A DNA stretch of 64,000 nucleotides, from the NCBI GenBank assembly GCA_016706055.1, contig JADJKL010000003.1, forward strand, positions 409,570 through 473,569, written 5' to 3'. Position 1 is the stretch's first letter. Each line of letters opens with the position of its first letter. Of this stretch, positions 38,801 to 48,090 are shown one piece after another. The notes below the pieces were generated by a model that saw only the letters and a program-made list of their open reading frames with translations, did no database searches and was not told where the DNA came from. A program made the position numbers and the translations under genes. This DNA is from Chitinophagaceae bacterium (lineage in GTDB: Bacteria > Bacteroidota > Bacteroidia > Chitinophagales > Chitinophagaceae).

Positions 38801-39019
38801 AGTATTCGCTTACGGCCTGTTTTGATGACAGCAGCTGTTGCTTCATTAGGATTTTTGCCAATGGCACTAAGTCATGGAGCAGGTGCAGAAGTGCAACGTC
38901 CATTAGCAACCGTAGTTATAGGCGGTTTAATTACCGCTACATTTTTGACCTTAATAGTTCTGCCGGTATTATTTCGGTGGTTTGACAAAATCAAATTTAA
39001 GAAAAGAGCAAGCATGTAG
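35882..39019 (+). CDS. czcA: Heavy-metal efflux RND transporter, CzcA family (fusion partner lost by frameshift)
   Basis: The ATG at 35882 (MLTKIIQFSIRNKL) matches the family start; 35828 is a longer alternative. 1045 residues with 12 membrane helices and two large periplasmic loops. Helix 4 has LDFGLIVDGAVIIVE near residue 401, the DFGxxxDGA signature assigned to divalent-cation (Zn, Co, Cd) pumps rather than the AIGxxVDAA form of Cu/Ag pumps. In many Bacteroidota this protein is fused to a TolC channel. Here the frame breaks near 39000 just after FRWFDKIK. The proton-driven pump core itself is complete. Confidence 0.9.
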   Translation: MLTKIIQFSIRNKLLIGLGIVALIVAGIINVTRLPIDALPDITSNQVQVITTSPSLAAPEVERLITFPIEQANANIPGLKEIRSMSRFGLSVVTIVFSDNTDIYWARQQVSERLNKVKDEIPANAGRPELAPVTTGLGEVYQYILRPVKGYEAKYDLTELRSIQDWIVRRQLIGTEGVADVSSFGGYLKQYEIAVIPEKLKSMNVTIADIFSALEKNNQNSGGAYIESGPTALFIRTEGIAKTTADLEKIVVRHNSDGIPVFLKDLAEIRIGHAVRYGAMTYKDKGEVAGAVVLMLKGANASEVVKNVKVKIEQIKKTLPEGVILETFYDRSKLVNRAIGTVEKNLLEGALIVIFVLVLFLGNLRAGLIVASVIPLAMLFAVIMMNLFGVSGNLMSLGALDFGLIVDGAVIIVEAVMHRLSHSKHLNKVIHITQKEMDGEVEVSAGRMMNSAVFGQIIILIVYLPILSLVGIEGKMFRPMAQTVSFALIGAFILSMTYVPMISSLLLSKKISHKESFADKMMRFITRLYQPVLKVALAFPKIIVAIVLGLFIFSVLLLSRLGGEFIPELEEGDFAVDARLLTGSSLTESINNSTKAATILQERFPEIEKIVTRIGASEIPTDPMPVEMTDIIILLKPKAKWTSASSFDELADKMSVALKEIPGMIAGFQFPVQMRFNELISGARQDVVCKIFGDDLDSLSAYAKKLGSIISNVDGAKDIYIETVTGLPQIVINYNRDAIALYKMNIADVNQVIRTAFAGESAGLIYEDERRYDLVVRLKQDLRNDIKDVQQLLIASPSGLQIPLNQLASVSIKEGPNQIQREDTRRRIIVGFNVRGRDVESLVKEVEKKVGTNVQLPTGYFITYGGQFENLVEASQRLSIAVPAALLLILLMLYFAFGSIKYGLLIFSAIPLSAIGGVFALWIRDMPFSISAGIGFIALFGVAVLNGIVLIAEFNRLKKSGLVDLNKIIMEGTSIRLRPVLMTAAVASLGFLPMALSHGAGAEVQRPLATVVIGGLITATFLTLIVLPVLFRWFDKIKFKKRASM

Positions 39020-40241
39020 AATTAACTTTATTGTTTCTTGCTTTTACTATCGGGTCTTCTGCGCAAACATCAGTAACCAAATTAACATTGCAGGAAATGC
39101 AGGATAAGGCGAAAGCTAGCAATCTGCAATTACAGGTATTGCAAAAGCAAAAGGAATACTGGAAGCAGTTACAAACGGGAATTTTTGATCCGCCAAAAAC
39201 ACAAATTGGTTTCGAATATGGAAGTGTCAATAGTTTTAATACGGACACCCGTTTTTCAGTAGGCCAGTCGTTTAGTTTGCCAGTTGTTTACCAAAGGCAG
39301 AGAGATCTTTACCAGTCAAATGAAAGTTTACAACAATCAGCATATAGTTTGAAGTATGCAGATTTGAAAAAGAAATAAGCCTTCGGTTTTACTCCATTGT
39401 GATTTTAATGGAACGGGGAAAAATTCTGATAAAACTTGATAGTATTTATAGCCGTTTTCAATCTGCCGCTCAGTTACGTTTAAAAACAGGAGAGTCTGAT
39501 CAATTGGAAAAAACAACTGCTGAAGCACAATTGCAACAACTGCAATTACAGGAAAAGCAATTAAAAGCTGATATCGCTATACTACAGGATCAGTTAGGAT
39601 GGTTGCTGCATACCGATGAAAAAGTAGTGCCGGTTTATAGTGATCTGAGATTGAGAATTGAATCGAATGATTCAGCCTTAATTAATAATCATCCTCTTTT
39701 GGAATATGAAAATAAAAAAGTGGCACTCTCAATGGTACAGGTAGCCGTTGAAAAAACTAAGCTTACTCCTGATTTTACGATCGGTTACAATAACCAGTCT
39801 ATTAAAGGATTTCAATCCAAAGATGGAGTTAGCCAGCAATACTATGGCGGTAGCGACCGATTTCATACAGCGATGCTGTCAGTTGGTATTCCTCTTTTTA
39901 ATAAGGCTACAAAAGCAAAAATCAGGGCAGGAAAAGCAGGCCACGAAGTGGCAATGCTGGAAGCTGATGCAGCAAAATATTATCTTATCTCGAGAAGGAA
40001 AGAATTAAATGATGAATTAAAAAAGCAAGAAACAGGTGTAGAATATTACGAAAAGACCGGCTTGCAACAGGCGGCTTTAATAATTAAAAATGCTTCGATT
40101 GCTTATAAGCAGGGCCAGATTAGTTATCTGGAGTGGATCATGCTCATGAATAATGCAGTTACTATTGAGTTATCCTATTTACAGGCAATACAACAATATA
40201 ACAATGTACTAATAGAAATAAATTATTTAACCGGAAACTAA
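39001..40241 (+). pseudogene. TolC-like channel half of the CzcA fusion, two frameshifts
   Basis: The frame from 39001 gives EKSKHVELTLLFLAFTIGSSAQT, which joins naturally to the end of czcA, so czcA and this segment were one fusion gene. It continues to 39378 and stops after ADLKKK. The next frame, open from about 39370, gives EISLRFYSIVILMERGKIL and runs to 40241. One base missing near 39372 (AAAAAGGAA read as AAAAAGAA) explains this. The region has TolC-type heptads (QLEKTTAEAQLQQLQLQ) and ends NVLIEINYLTGN. It would form the outer-membrane channel of the efflux complex. Confidence 0.82.
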
Positions 40242-40251
40242 AAATACTGAT

Positions 40252-41207
40252 ATGCGTATTATAAATATTTATTTTGTCATATTACTGTTTGCTTCTTGCA
40301 AATCAGCAGAGAAAGAACCCGAAAGCAAAATAATCGAACTGCCTAATCAGGTAAGCCTGAGTAAAGAGCAAGTTGCAAATGCCGGCATCACAACAGGTAT
40401 TGCTAAGGAAGAATTTATGAGTACTGAAATTATTGTGAACGGAACTGTGGATGTGCCACCACAAAATATGGTATCAGTCAGTTTCCCTATGGGAGGCTAT
40501 TTGAAATCGACTAATTTATTACCAGGTATGCATGTTTCGAAAGGACAGGTAATTGCCAGGATTGAAGATCCAGGACTGGTGCAACTTCAACAAGACTACT
40601 TAGTAGCTGGTTCCCGGTTGCTGTATTTGGAAAAAGAATATGAACGACAAAAGCTTCTTCATGAAAATGATGTAAATGCAGCCAAAGTATTTGAACAGTC
40701 ACAATCTGATTACAGTGCCCAAAAAATTATGAGGACCCGGATGATATGCATGCATCGCTTGTTGTGTTTGAGAAAGATTTGCCTGCTGTTCTTCCAAAAC
40801 AAAAAGTAAAAGTTTCGTTTGTTGAAGATCCAAAAACTGAATATGATTGTGAAGTATTATTGGTTACAAAAAATGTAGATGATAACCGTAGCGCTTTAGT
40901 GCATTGTCACTTTGAAACAAAACCAAAACAACTCATTCCGGGTATGTTTTTGAGTGCAAGGATACTTGTTGATAATTTTAAAGTGATAACAGTGCCTGAT
41001 GAGGCGGTTGTACGATATGGAGAATCGTCCTATGTATTTGAAGAAAAAGAGAAAAACGTTTTCAGGATGATTCCGGTAAAAACTCCTGTTCGGCAAAACG
41101 GAAGAACGGCCATTGAAGGACAGTCAGAAAATTTAAAAGATAAGACACTGGTATTAACAAAGGCATATTCTCTTCTTTCCCAGCTAATGAATGTAGAAGA
41201 AGAATAA
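40252..41207 (+). pseudogene. Efflux RND periplasmic adaptor with internal deletion
   Basis: The first part (40252 to about 40725) is a lipoprotein (lipobox FASC) with the lipoyl/hairpin start: TVDVPPQNMVSVSFPMGGYL, GMHVSKGQVIARIEDPGL and the beginning of the hairpin. The second part, open from about 40728, starts with EDPDDMHASLVVFEKDL and covers the beta-barrel and membrane-proximal domains up to LLSQLMNVEEE. About 60-70 residues that normally link the two (second hairpin helix and lipoyl half) are missing, and the joint is out of frame. It starts 10 bp after the TolC part. The encoded pump cannot assemble as it stands. Confidence 0.8.
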
Positions 41208-41247
41208 GGGTTGGTATTTGTATATAGGAAAAACTTGTAAAAACAAA

Positions 41248-41278
41248 TTTTTTATAAGCGATCCTGCCTATACATTTG
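41248..41278 (+). promoter_or_regulatory. Promoter of tex
   Basis: TACATTTG (41271-41278) matches TAnnTTTG, with TTTT at the -33 position 19 bp upstream. It overlaps an alternative TTG start at 41276, so the ATG at 41297 must be the true tex start. Confidence 0.55.
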
Positions 41279-41296
41279 CCACCCAAACAGAAAGAA

Positions 41297-43555
41297 ATGG
41301 ATTTAAAATATTCTCAACATATTGCAACACTTCTTAATTTATCATTGAAGCAAATCAACAGCATTTTCGAATTGCATGCTGAAGGATCAACACTGCCCTT
41401 TATTGCCCGTTACAGAAAAGAGGCTACCGGTAATATGGACGAAGTGCAGATCGGTAATGTGATTGACCAGATTAAATATTTCAATGAACTGGAGAAAAGA
41501 AAAGAAACAGTCAGCAAAACGATTGAAGAAGCTGGCAAGATGACGCCTGAATTAAAAAAGCGGATAGAAGATTGTATCAATGCAACGGAACTGGAAGATA
41601 TTTATTTGCCGTACAAACCAAAACGGAAAACAAAAGCATCCATAGCAATTGAAAAAGGGTTAGAACCTTTAGCAACTTTATTATTTGCACAACAGACATT
41701 GAATGCAAAGGAAGAGGCAGCAAAATATATTACAGATCAGGTAAAAGATACTGAAGAAGCATTACAAGGTGCAAGGGATATTATGGCAGAATGGATTGCT
41801 GAAAATGAAACAGCCAGAAATACTGTACGAAAAATATTTACTGAATCTGCTATATTTAGCTCAAGAGTATTGACGACAAAGAAAGATGAAGAAGATGCAC
41901 AGAAGTATCGGGATTATTTTGAATACAAAGAGCCGTTGGCTAATTGTCCTTCGCACAGAATAATGGCAATTCGAAGAGGAGAAAAGGAAGGCTTTTTGAT
42001 TATGGATATCAATATTGAAAAAGAAGCATCCATTGATGAGCTGAAAAGAAAATTTATCACCGTTCACAATGAAGCATCGCAACAAGTAGGAATGGCTATT
42101 GAAGATTCGTTTTCACGGTTATTAAAGCCTTCAATCGAAACGGAGTTCAGAATGTTGAGTAAAACAAAAGCGGACGAAGAAGCGATAAAAGTATTTGCAG
42201 AAAATCTTCGCCAGTTATTGCTGGCTTCTCCATTGGGACATAAAAGAATAATGGCTCTCGATCCGGGTTTTCGCAGCGGCTGCAAAGTAGTTTGCCTGGA
42301 TGAACAAGGAACTTTTTTAAAATACAATACCATATTCCCACATGCACCTCAGAATGATTGGAACGGTGCTACACAAACTATTAAAGAACTGGTAGCTAAG
42401 TATGATATTGATGCAATCGGTTATGGCAATGGTACCGCTAGTAAAGAAACAGAACAATTGGTAAGAGGAATTGATTTTGGAAAAACTGTTGCTGTATTTA
42501 TGGTGAATGAAAGCGGCGCATCTATTTATTCTGCAAGTGAAGTTGCCAGAGAAGAATTTCCGGATGAAGATGTAACCGTTCGTGGTGCTATAAGCATCGG
42601 CAGAAGATTATTAGATCCGTTAAGTGAGTTGGTAAAGATTGATACAAAGAGTATTGGCGTAGGGCAGTATCAGCATGATGTAAACCAGAACCGTTTAAAA
42701 GAATCTTTAGACCAAACAATTGAAAGCTGTGTGAACTTTGTGGGTGTGGATGTAAATACGGCAAGTAAACATTTGCTGGCGTATGTTTCGGGTCTTACAA
42801 ATTCTGTTGCAAAAAATGTAGTGGAATACAGAATGAAAAACGGACCATTTACCAATAGGGAAGAATTAAAAAAAGTGTCTTTGCTTGGGCCAAAAGCATT
42901 TGAACAATGTGCAGCCTTTTTAAGAATCAATAATGCAAAAAATCCATTGGATAATTCGGCAGTTCATCCTGAAACTTATCATGTAGTGGAAGCGATGGCT
43001 GCCAAAGTAAGTTGTACCGTTCCTGAGTTGATTCAAAATGCAGAAACAAGAAAGCTACTCAAAGCAAAAGATTTTATTTCTGAAACGATAGGACAATTTA
43101 CAATAGAAGATATTTTAAAAGAACTGGAAAAGCCGGGAAGAGATCCCCGTTCACCGATTGAAGAGTTTCGCTTTGCAGAAGGTGTGAGTACAATGGAAGA
43201 TTTAAAACCCGGAATGAAAATTCCTGCTATCATTACCAACGTTACAAACTTTGGAGCTTTTGCAGATGTAGGAGTGAAGCAAGACGGATTAATTCATATT
43301 TCACATTTGGCCAATCGCTTTATCAGCGATCCAAATGAAGCAGTAAAACTGGGGCAAAAAGTAATGGCAACGGTATTGGAAGTTGATATAGCGAGAAAGA
43401 GAATTGCATTATCACTGAAAGATGGAGGAGCAGTAAGCCGGGAAGAAGGGAAGACGGAAAGAAGAATTGCTGTTAAAGGTGGAGGAAAGCCTTCTGCATC
43501 ATTAAACCCTTTTCAGGCGAAGCTGGCGGAGTTGAAGAAGAATTTTAAAGACTGA
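41297..43555 (+). CDS. tex: Tex family RNA-binding transcription accessory protein
   Basis: 752 residues from the ATG at 41297, preceded by an AGAAAG-like ribosome binding site. Order of domains: N-terminal Tex helical region (LPFIARYRKEATGNMDEVQI), the YqgF/RuvX-like RNase H fold (MALDPGFRSGCKVVCLD), a helix-hairpin-helix pair, and a C-terminal S1 domain (GMKIPAIITNVTNFGAFADVGVKQDGLIHIS). Tex binds nucleic acid and affects transcription and toxin expression in other bacteria. The basic C-terminal tail ends AELKKNFKD. A degenerate second copy of this tail occurs at 50132-50239. Confidence 0.96.
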   Translation: MDLKYSQHIATLLNLSLKQINSIFELHAEGSTLPFIARYRKEATGNMDEVQIGNVIDQIKYFNELEKRKETVSKTIEEAGKMTPELKKRIEDCINATELEDIYLPYKPKRKTKASIAIEKGLEPLATLLFAQQTLNAKEEAAKYITDQVKDTEEALQGARDIMAEWIAENETARNTVRKIFTESAIFSSRVLTTKKDEEDAQKYRDYFEYKEPLANCPSHRIMAIRRGEKEGFLIMDINIEKEASIDELKRKFITVHNEASQQVGMAIEDSFSRLLKPSIETEFRMLSKTKADEEAIKVFAENLRQLLLASPLGHKRIMALDPGFRSGCKVVCLDEQGTFLKYNTIFPHAPQNDWNGATQTIKELVAKYDIDAIGYGNGTASKETEQLVRGIDFGKTVAVFMVNESGASIYSASEVAREEFPDEDVTVRGAISIGRRLLDPLSELVKIDTKSIGVGQYQHDVNQNRLKESLDQTIESCVNFVGVDVNTASKHLLAYVSGLTNSVAKNVVEYRMKNGPFTNREELKKVSLLGPKAFEQCAAFLRINNAKNPLDNSAVHPETYHVVEAMAAKVSCTVPELIQNAETRKLLKAKDFISETIGQFTIEDILKELEKPGRDPRSPIEEFRFAEGVSTMEDLKPGMKIPAIITNVTNFGAFADVGVKQDGLIHISHLANRFISDPNEAVKLGQKVMATVLEVDIARKRIALSLKDGGAVSREEGKTERRIAVKGGGKPSASLNPFQAKLAELKKNFKD

Positions 43556-43651
43556 TTTTCATTGCAATACCTTACAAAGTTTCTGTGCAATGGTTTGTGT
43601 CTCCACGAACCATCTTTTGCAATAATCTGTCATAGGAACTGGACGGTATGT

Positions 43652-44248
43652 TTACTTTTTTATAAACGTTACATGCCATATCCCTCTCAAGTCTCCGGGT
43701 TTGAAATTATAAGCATTATCCGAAGGATAAAGCGAATCAATAGTTTTCCATAATGCAGATTGTCCGGCATCTATTTTCCTGCCATGACAGCTAGTACACA
43801 TTGATTGCAGTATAATTGGTTTGTAAAAATGTATTTTCCCATTTATACCTTTCTCTGTTATTGCATGTAACGAGTCATTTATAATACCTTTTTCTTTTTG
43901 CGACGCAAAGAATTTCAATATCCGTTCTTCAGCAGTATCAGGCTTATTAGAAGTGTTTCTGTATTTCAATGCTGTCCTCCGGATTGTAACAGAATCGGAT
44001 GAATATATATCAGTGAGTGGATATGCATTAGCCTGACAATATGAAACTGCTTTTTCAACACCCATTTCACCAATAGCGGATTTCAGTGAATGACTAAGCG
44101 TATCAAATGTTTGTTTTACTACACTGCTGCCCATTTTTGTGTATTGCAATTTTTCTGCACTGCTTAACTGGTTTTTGCTTTTGCATGCCATAAAAAATAA
44201 TATTACTGGTAAGCTGGTAAAGACCAAAAATTTGTTTATGCTTTTCAT
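43652..44248 (-). CDS. DUF3365 (Tll0287-like) monoheme lipoprotein
   Basis: 198 residues. A lipobox FMAC is at 19-22. The DUF3365 domain includes EKAVSYCQANAYPLTD and the heme-binding CTSCH at residues 151-155, followed by GRKIDAGQ and the terminal GDLRGIWHVTF. Tll0287-like proteins carry a c-type heme in a PAS-like fold and act as redox or gas-sensing partners. Here it sits among iron and oxidative-stress proteins and the gene points away from tex. No partner kinase is visible. Confidence 0.85.
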   Translation of the reverse strand: MKSINKFLVFTSLPVILFFMACKSKNQLSSAEKLQYTKMGSSVVKQTFDTLSHSLKSAIGEMGVEKAVSYCQANAYPLTDIYSSDSVTIRRTALKYRNTSNKPDTAEERILKFFASQKEKGIINDSLHAITEKGINGKIHFYKPIILQSMCTSCHGRKIDAGQSALWKTIDSLYPSDNAYNFKPGDLRGIWHVTFIKK

Positions 44249-44330
44249 TCAAAATAGTTTTTATATGTTTTCAGGTATTCCTCCATTTCCTGAAGGATTC
44301 TTTAGCGTTTCAAATCTAATTTTATTTTTA

Positions 44331-45014
44331 TTAAAACCCTATTTCCATTGAACTGTTGATGATTGCATCAAACTCAGCCTGTGTAATGTATTGCGGTGTG
44401 TAACTGCCGCCTGTATTCAGGATATTTTTATAAAAAGAACGCATATGGTTTCTACTTCCTTTAGTAAGCATATCATACACCAGTTTAATATCCTGATTGT
44501 CGTTATTTAAAAGGGTATTCTTCAAATCAAAAATATCAAGGTCTTCTATTGTTGCTCCAACTTTGTATGCATCAAGCACACTGTTATTTCCCTGAGCTAC
44601 CAATTGGTTATATAGATTTTGTAATGTGGCATTGTTGAATACACCAACTGCGGTTGAACCAACCGGATCGGTTAAATTATATTTTTTCAGTAACAGTAAT
44701 ACGGCATCCATATGAGTTTGTTCGCTGGATGAAATATTGTTAAAAATGTTTACGCTCCACTTGCTATATAAAGTAATGTAAACATCCCTGGCTAATTTTT
44801 CTTCTTCCCTCATAAATGAAAGACTGGTCAATTCATCATTGCTCAGTGGTTCAATTGGCAGGCTGTTTAGTTGCGCCTGAAGGTTAGTAAGATTGATGTT
44901 GCCGTTATTATTGGAATTGTTAGCAGAAGTGTCGTCTTTACTGCAAGACGTTAGTGCTAACAATAGACCTGCTGCCAGAAATAAGAGACTAGCATTTTTT
45001 ATTATATTTTTCAT
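44331..45014 (-). CDS. DUF2202 lipoprotein (ferritin-like)
   Basis: 227 residues with lipobox LTSC (about 21-24). The body is the DUF2202 family: LSFMREEEKLARDVYITLYSKW, EQTHMDAVLLLLKKY and the C-terminal SRNHMRSFYKNI block. The E, EEE and EQTH/NHMRS motifs resemble a di-iron four-helix bundle. The role is not established; redox or metal binding in the envelope is plausible. It lies 82 bp upstream of the DUF3365 gene on the same strand. Confidence 0.82.
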   Translation of the reverse strand: MKNIIKNASLLFLAAGLLLALTSCSKDDTSANNSNNNGNINLTNLQAQLNSLPIEPLSNDELTSLSFMREEEKLARDVYITLYSKWSVNIFNNISSSEQTHMDAVLLLLKKYNLTDPVGSTAVGVFNNATLQNLYNQLVAQGNNSVLDAYKVGATIEDLDIFDLKNTLLNNDNQDIKLVYDMLTKGSRNHMRSFYKNILNTGGSYTPQYITQAEFDAIINSSMEIGF

Positions 45015-45453
45015 GATTGTATGTTTTAATTTAGTTGCTAATTTTATTTCTTCATCAAATTACTTCAACAACTGTAATTTTTCGGTAACATTTATCACAA
45101 AACATTTTGCACCTCTAATTTATTTAATTATGACCAATACCAGCTTCAAAACACCTGCTGTAGTACCGGTTATTATTTACAGGCAAATTACTTTAAAGGC
45201 AATTTTTAGGTCGATAAGAACATTAAAGATCCGTTACTGAAATTGTGTTTAATATGTTTTTTTTGAACGGAATGCGACAGCCGCTGGATAGAGAAAAGAA
45301 ATGTTAAACAAAAAGAATTGTGGCGGACTCTCCGGCACATTATAAGTGCCTGGCTAGTTATGAAGTAGTTGGTATGAAGATCCATTCGAGCAGACGGAAA
45401 CGCAGAGCAGAATGATATAAAACCACAACTGCCAAAACAAAAAATGAAATCAG

Positions 45454-45996
45454 CTATGGTTTTATTACTGATTTTAATTTTAAATATTCCCCTATTAGAA
45501 TTGATACCGGAAAAAAAAATTCTTCTTCACTGGTCGCATGTTTAAAAACCTCATTTTCAAATTCAATAATTTCAGGTAGGTTCTCAATATTGGAAGCCTG
45601 TTTCAATTCTTCTAAATAAGCTTTAATCAATTGATGTTCTGCGCTCATGTGATTCAATTGTGATTTCACCTTTTCGCTTAAAAGGATAATCTCTTTATTT
45701 TGTTGAGGTATTTGGTCGTTTGCTAATAAGGGCAAAAGTCCCAAGGGGGGCAGAATAAAATCTTCTTCCTCCTTAAAATGATGCTCCATCATATCTTCAA
45801 TCTTTTTGGCCACACGACCGCTACTGTCTTTATACAACGTCATTTTATGTATTTGCTCAAGAAGGGTTGCATGCGTTTTTTTGATGGATGAAGGGACTGC
45901 TGGCTAATCGGGAAATTGTGTAATCGTACTATCTTCTTTTGGTTTACATTGGATTATAAAAACAAGCAGGAGTATGTAAAATAGATTCTTTATCAT
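45454..45996 (-). pseudogene. Hemerythrin-like lipoprotein gene interrupted by an amber stop
   Basis: Starting at 45996, 30 codons encode a lipoprotein signal (MIKNLFYILLLVFIIQC). Then TAG occurs at 45906-45904. The same frame is open for a further 20 codons (PAVPSSIKKTHATLLEQIHK) and the 129 codons from 45843 that make up the hemerythrin part, with HHFKEEEDF, AEHQLI and HATSEEEFFFP as likely metal-binding motifs. Together they give a 180-codon gene. The stop separates the export signal from the domain. Re-initiation at 45843 would give a cytoplasmic, N-terminally short protein. Sequencing error is the alternative. Confidence 0.75.
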
Positions 45997-46176
45997 TTTG
46001 TTTTGTCTACCAATTAAAAGTAATAAAAAAAAGCTGTGCCAATATAATTTTCTAAAAGGTAAAAAGTTAAATTACAAATACAGTTGTAGTGGGTTTGGTG
46101 CCTTGGTTCGGGGCTCACAAGCCGGGACGGAATATTATAGACAGAGGCCTGCTGCAACAATTCAGTTCATTTACCA

Positions 46177-47178
46177 CTACAATTTGAATTGCATAGTTAG
46201 GCTTCCATATTCCTGAGTATATTGTCCTTTAAATTCCGGGCCAATAGACTTTTGGCTGATAGTGATACTGTACTTTGGTTTCTCGAAACTAATCCCCACA
46301 TCATATAACACTACCACTCTTTCAATTTGATCTTTACTTAAAACATAGCCGGTATTTCCATCACTATTTTGATTTATTAACCCGCCCTGCAATAAAGCAT
46401 TACTAAGGACAACCCTTGCAACTGGTTTCATAAATACATATAACTGTGATTTGCTTTTTTGGGTTGTTTGCGGTACAGAAATATCATCAAAGTAATTATT
46501 GAATTTCCCTACTCTTAGCATAAAACCAGCGCCTGCTGCATTATAAACAGTGCCACTATATGTTTCAAAAAGCCCTACCAATAGAATTTGTTTTGATGGC
46601 TGCAGCATTTGTTTTTCTATACTGATGTTATAATTCAGTATGATATCGTTAGGCACCTGGTTGTGCCAACCAAGTGGTTTTGTATAATTGATAATATTGT
46701 GTGCCCATGTTTGAGTTTCTTTTGCAAAAGCTATCGGCCCGATGACACCAAAACGTATTTCAGAAGTAACCTTTGTTTTTTTTATCTTGTTAGCTGACTG
46801 AAGTGAATGTATTGCATACAATGCACCTGCGTACGGACGATCATTATACTGAATATCAGGTACGGCAATGTTTTTAGGGGTAAACATAAATTGTGCTATC
46901 CCTAATCCATAAATATTATTATTCTCATCCGAAATATTAAGTAAAAGTGAAGATGGGAATTTTGCTTTCCGCTTTTTTGTATAAAAATAATCTATCCGCA
47001 TACCGTTTGTATAGTACCTGTCTGTACCATCTCCACGAACATTTATAAAGTCGTTATCCCACTGAATGCGTAATGAATGTTTACTATTCACTGACTGCGC
47101 TGTTGCATCATTATTATTAATTGCAAATATAATTATACTGATAAGAGGCGTTAATATATACTTAGTTGCCATTTTCAC
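46177..47178 (-). CDS. lpxR: LpxR-family lipid A deacylase
   Basis: 333 residues with a signal peptide ending DATAQ (about 28). Contains the LpxR signature WDNDFINVRGDGTDRYYTNG and MRIDYFY, then IQYNDRPYAGALYAIHS, and repeated beta-strands ending TMQFKL, an outer-membrane barrel. LpxR removes the 3'-acyloxyacyl chain from lipid A, which changes recognition and permeability. It is followed by no downstream partner and lies 160 bp after the cupin-like gene of the upstream operon. Confidence 0.8.
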   Translation of the reverse strand: MKMATKYILTPLISIIIFAINNNDATAQSVNSKHSLRIQWDNDFINVRGDGTDRYYTNGMRIDYFYTKKRKAKFPSSLLLNISDENNNIYGLGIAQFMFTPKNIAVPDIQYNDRPYAGALYAIHSLQSANKIKKTKVTSEIRFGVIGPIAFAKETQTWAHNIINYTKPLGWHNQVPNDIILNYNISIEKQMLQPSKQILLVGLFETYSGTVYNAAGAGFMLRVGKFNNYFDDISVPQTTQKSKSQLYVFMKPVARVVLSNALLQGGLINQNSDGNTGYVLSKDQIERVVVLYDVGISFEKPKYSITISQKSIGPEFKGQYTQEYGSLTMQFKL

Positions 47179-47338
47179 CTGTAATATTTTGAGCTGTTTT
47201 ATTTTTTACTTTTTTCTTACTCAATCTGTCTTTTATTGTATCCACCACATGAATCAAGTGATAGTAGTGATATAATTAATAGTTTCTTCATGACATATTT
47301 ATTGAAGAGAATATTCACCAACTTGTTTCGTAAAAAAA

Positions 47339-47623
47339 TTATTTTGTAAGTAACAGATTACTATCTTTTTTGGCAGTTACCCAGTGCTTTACATTGGTCT
47401 CAATATTTACATAATCGCCGGGTATTAAAATTTCTTTAAATCCCTTTTCATTTTCAAAAATCACTTCACCTATTACACAAACCAATAATGCCGGCACATT
47501 TGTTACATGTTCTTTTAGCTGGCCACCAGCATTAATCTTTATTGACAGTACCCCGTCTGTTGCAGAAAACATTTTTTTCGTTTGCAGAGGTTTATCGGCT
47601 GTATGCAAATCTTTCAGGTTCAT
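47339..47623 (-). CDS. Small cupin-like protein
   Basis: 94 residues with the cupin pattern: INAGGQLKEHVTNVPALLVCVIGEVIFENEKG followed by ILIPGDYVNIETNVKHWVTA. The first motif has a single His, so metal binding would be partial. It is the last gene of the tight operon that starts at 49981. It overlaps the preceding lipoprotein gene by 4 bp (ATGA). Function is unknown. Confidence 0.7.
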   Translation of the reverse strand: MNLKDLHTADKPLQTKKMFSATDGVLSIKINAGGQLKEHVTNVPALLVCVIGEVIFENEKGFKEILIPGDYVNIETNVKHWVTAKKDSNLLLTK

Positions 47624-48090
47624 TCAAAATAATTTTTAAATGTTGAGAGATACTCCTGTATTTCTTTCAGGCTTTCGGTATTTACGTTTCCTGCTTTAAC
47701 TTTTTCTAAATCTCCTTTTAATGGGATTAGAAAATTATGCAGTTGATTGTGTGATTCTCCCGTCATAGTACACTTATCAAAAATGGTTTTAAATTCAAGC
47801 TGTAGTGGTTCATGCAACGCTGTTAAAGGAGTTTTTCCTGAAATGCCGTCTTGTACCAGAGACTGCATATTTGCTATACCGGTAATTGTTTCAGGATTTG
47901 CCTTCCATTTTTTCCCGTTATCTAATAGAACCTTGTTTTCTTCTTCCTCATGCTCATGGTTTGCGTCAGTATCTTTTTTATTCATTTCAGTGGAATCATG
48001 GTCTTTATGATCTGTTTCTTTTTCTGAATTGTTATTACAGGCAACCAGTAAAACAAGTGCGAGGGGCAATAAATAAAATGATTTTTTCAT
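47620..48090 (-). CDS. His-rich lipoprotein, unknown function
   Basis: 156 residues with lipobox LVAC near residue 15-18. Right after the lipid anchor is a stretch rich in His, Asp and Glu (DHKDHDSTEMNKKDTDANHEHEEEE), which suits metal binding or charge buffering. The rest is helical and ends TFKNYFE. It overlaps the neighbours on both sides by 4 bp, so it is translated as part of the six-gene operon. Not recognised beyond that. Confidence 0.65.
   Translation of the reverse strand: MKKSFYLLPLALVLLVACNNNSEKETDHKDHDSTEMNKKDTDANHEHEEEENKVLLDNGKKWKANPETITGIANMQSLVQDGISGKTPLTALHEPLQLEFKTIFDKCTMTGESHNQLHNFLIPLKGDLEKVKAGNVNTESLKEIQEYLSTFKNYFE

Noticed and set aside
38985..39060. Programmed ribosomal frameshift between CzcA and TolC
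   Set aside because: No slippery heptamer with a following stem was evident, and the next break in TolC is of the same single-base kind, so mutation or error is simpler.
44893..45240. Plus-strand frame of 115 codons
   Set aside because: It overlaps the DUF2202 gene on the other strand, has no family signs and looks like a shadow. The 45015-45453 region shows no convincing gene.
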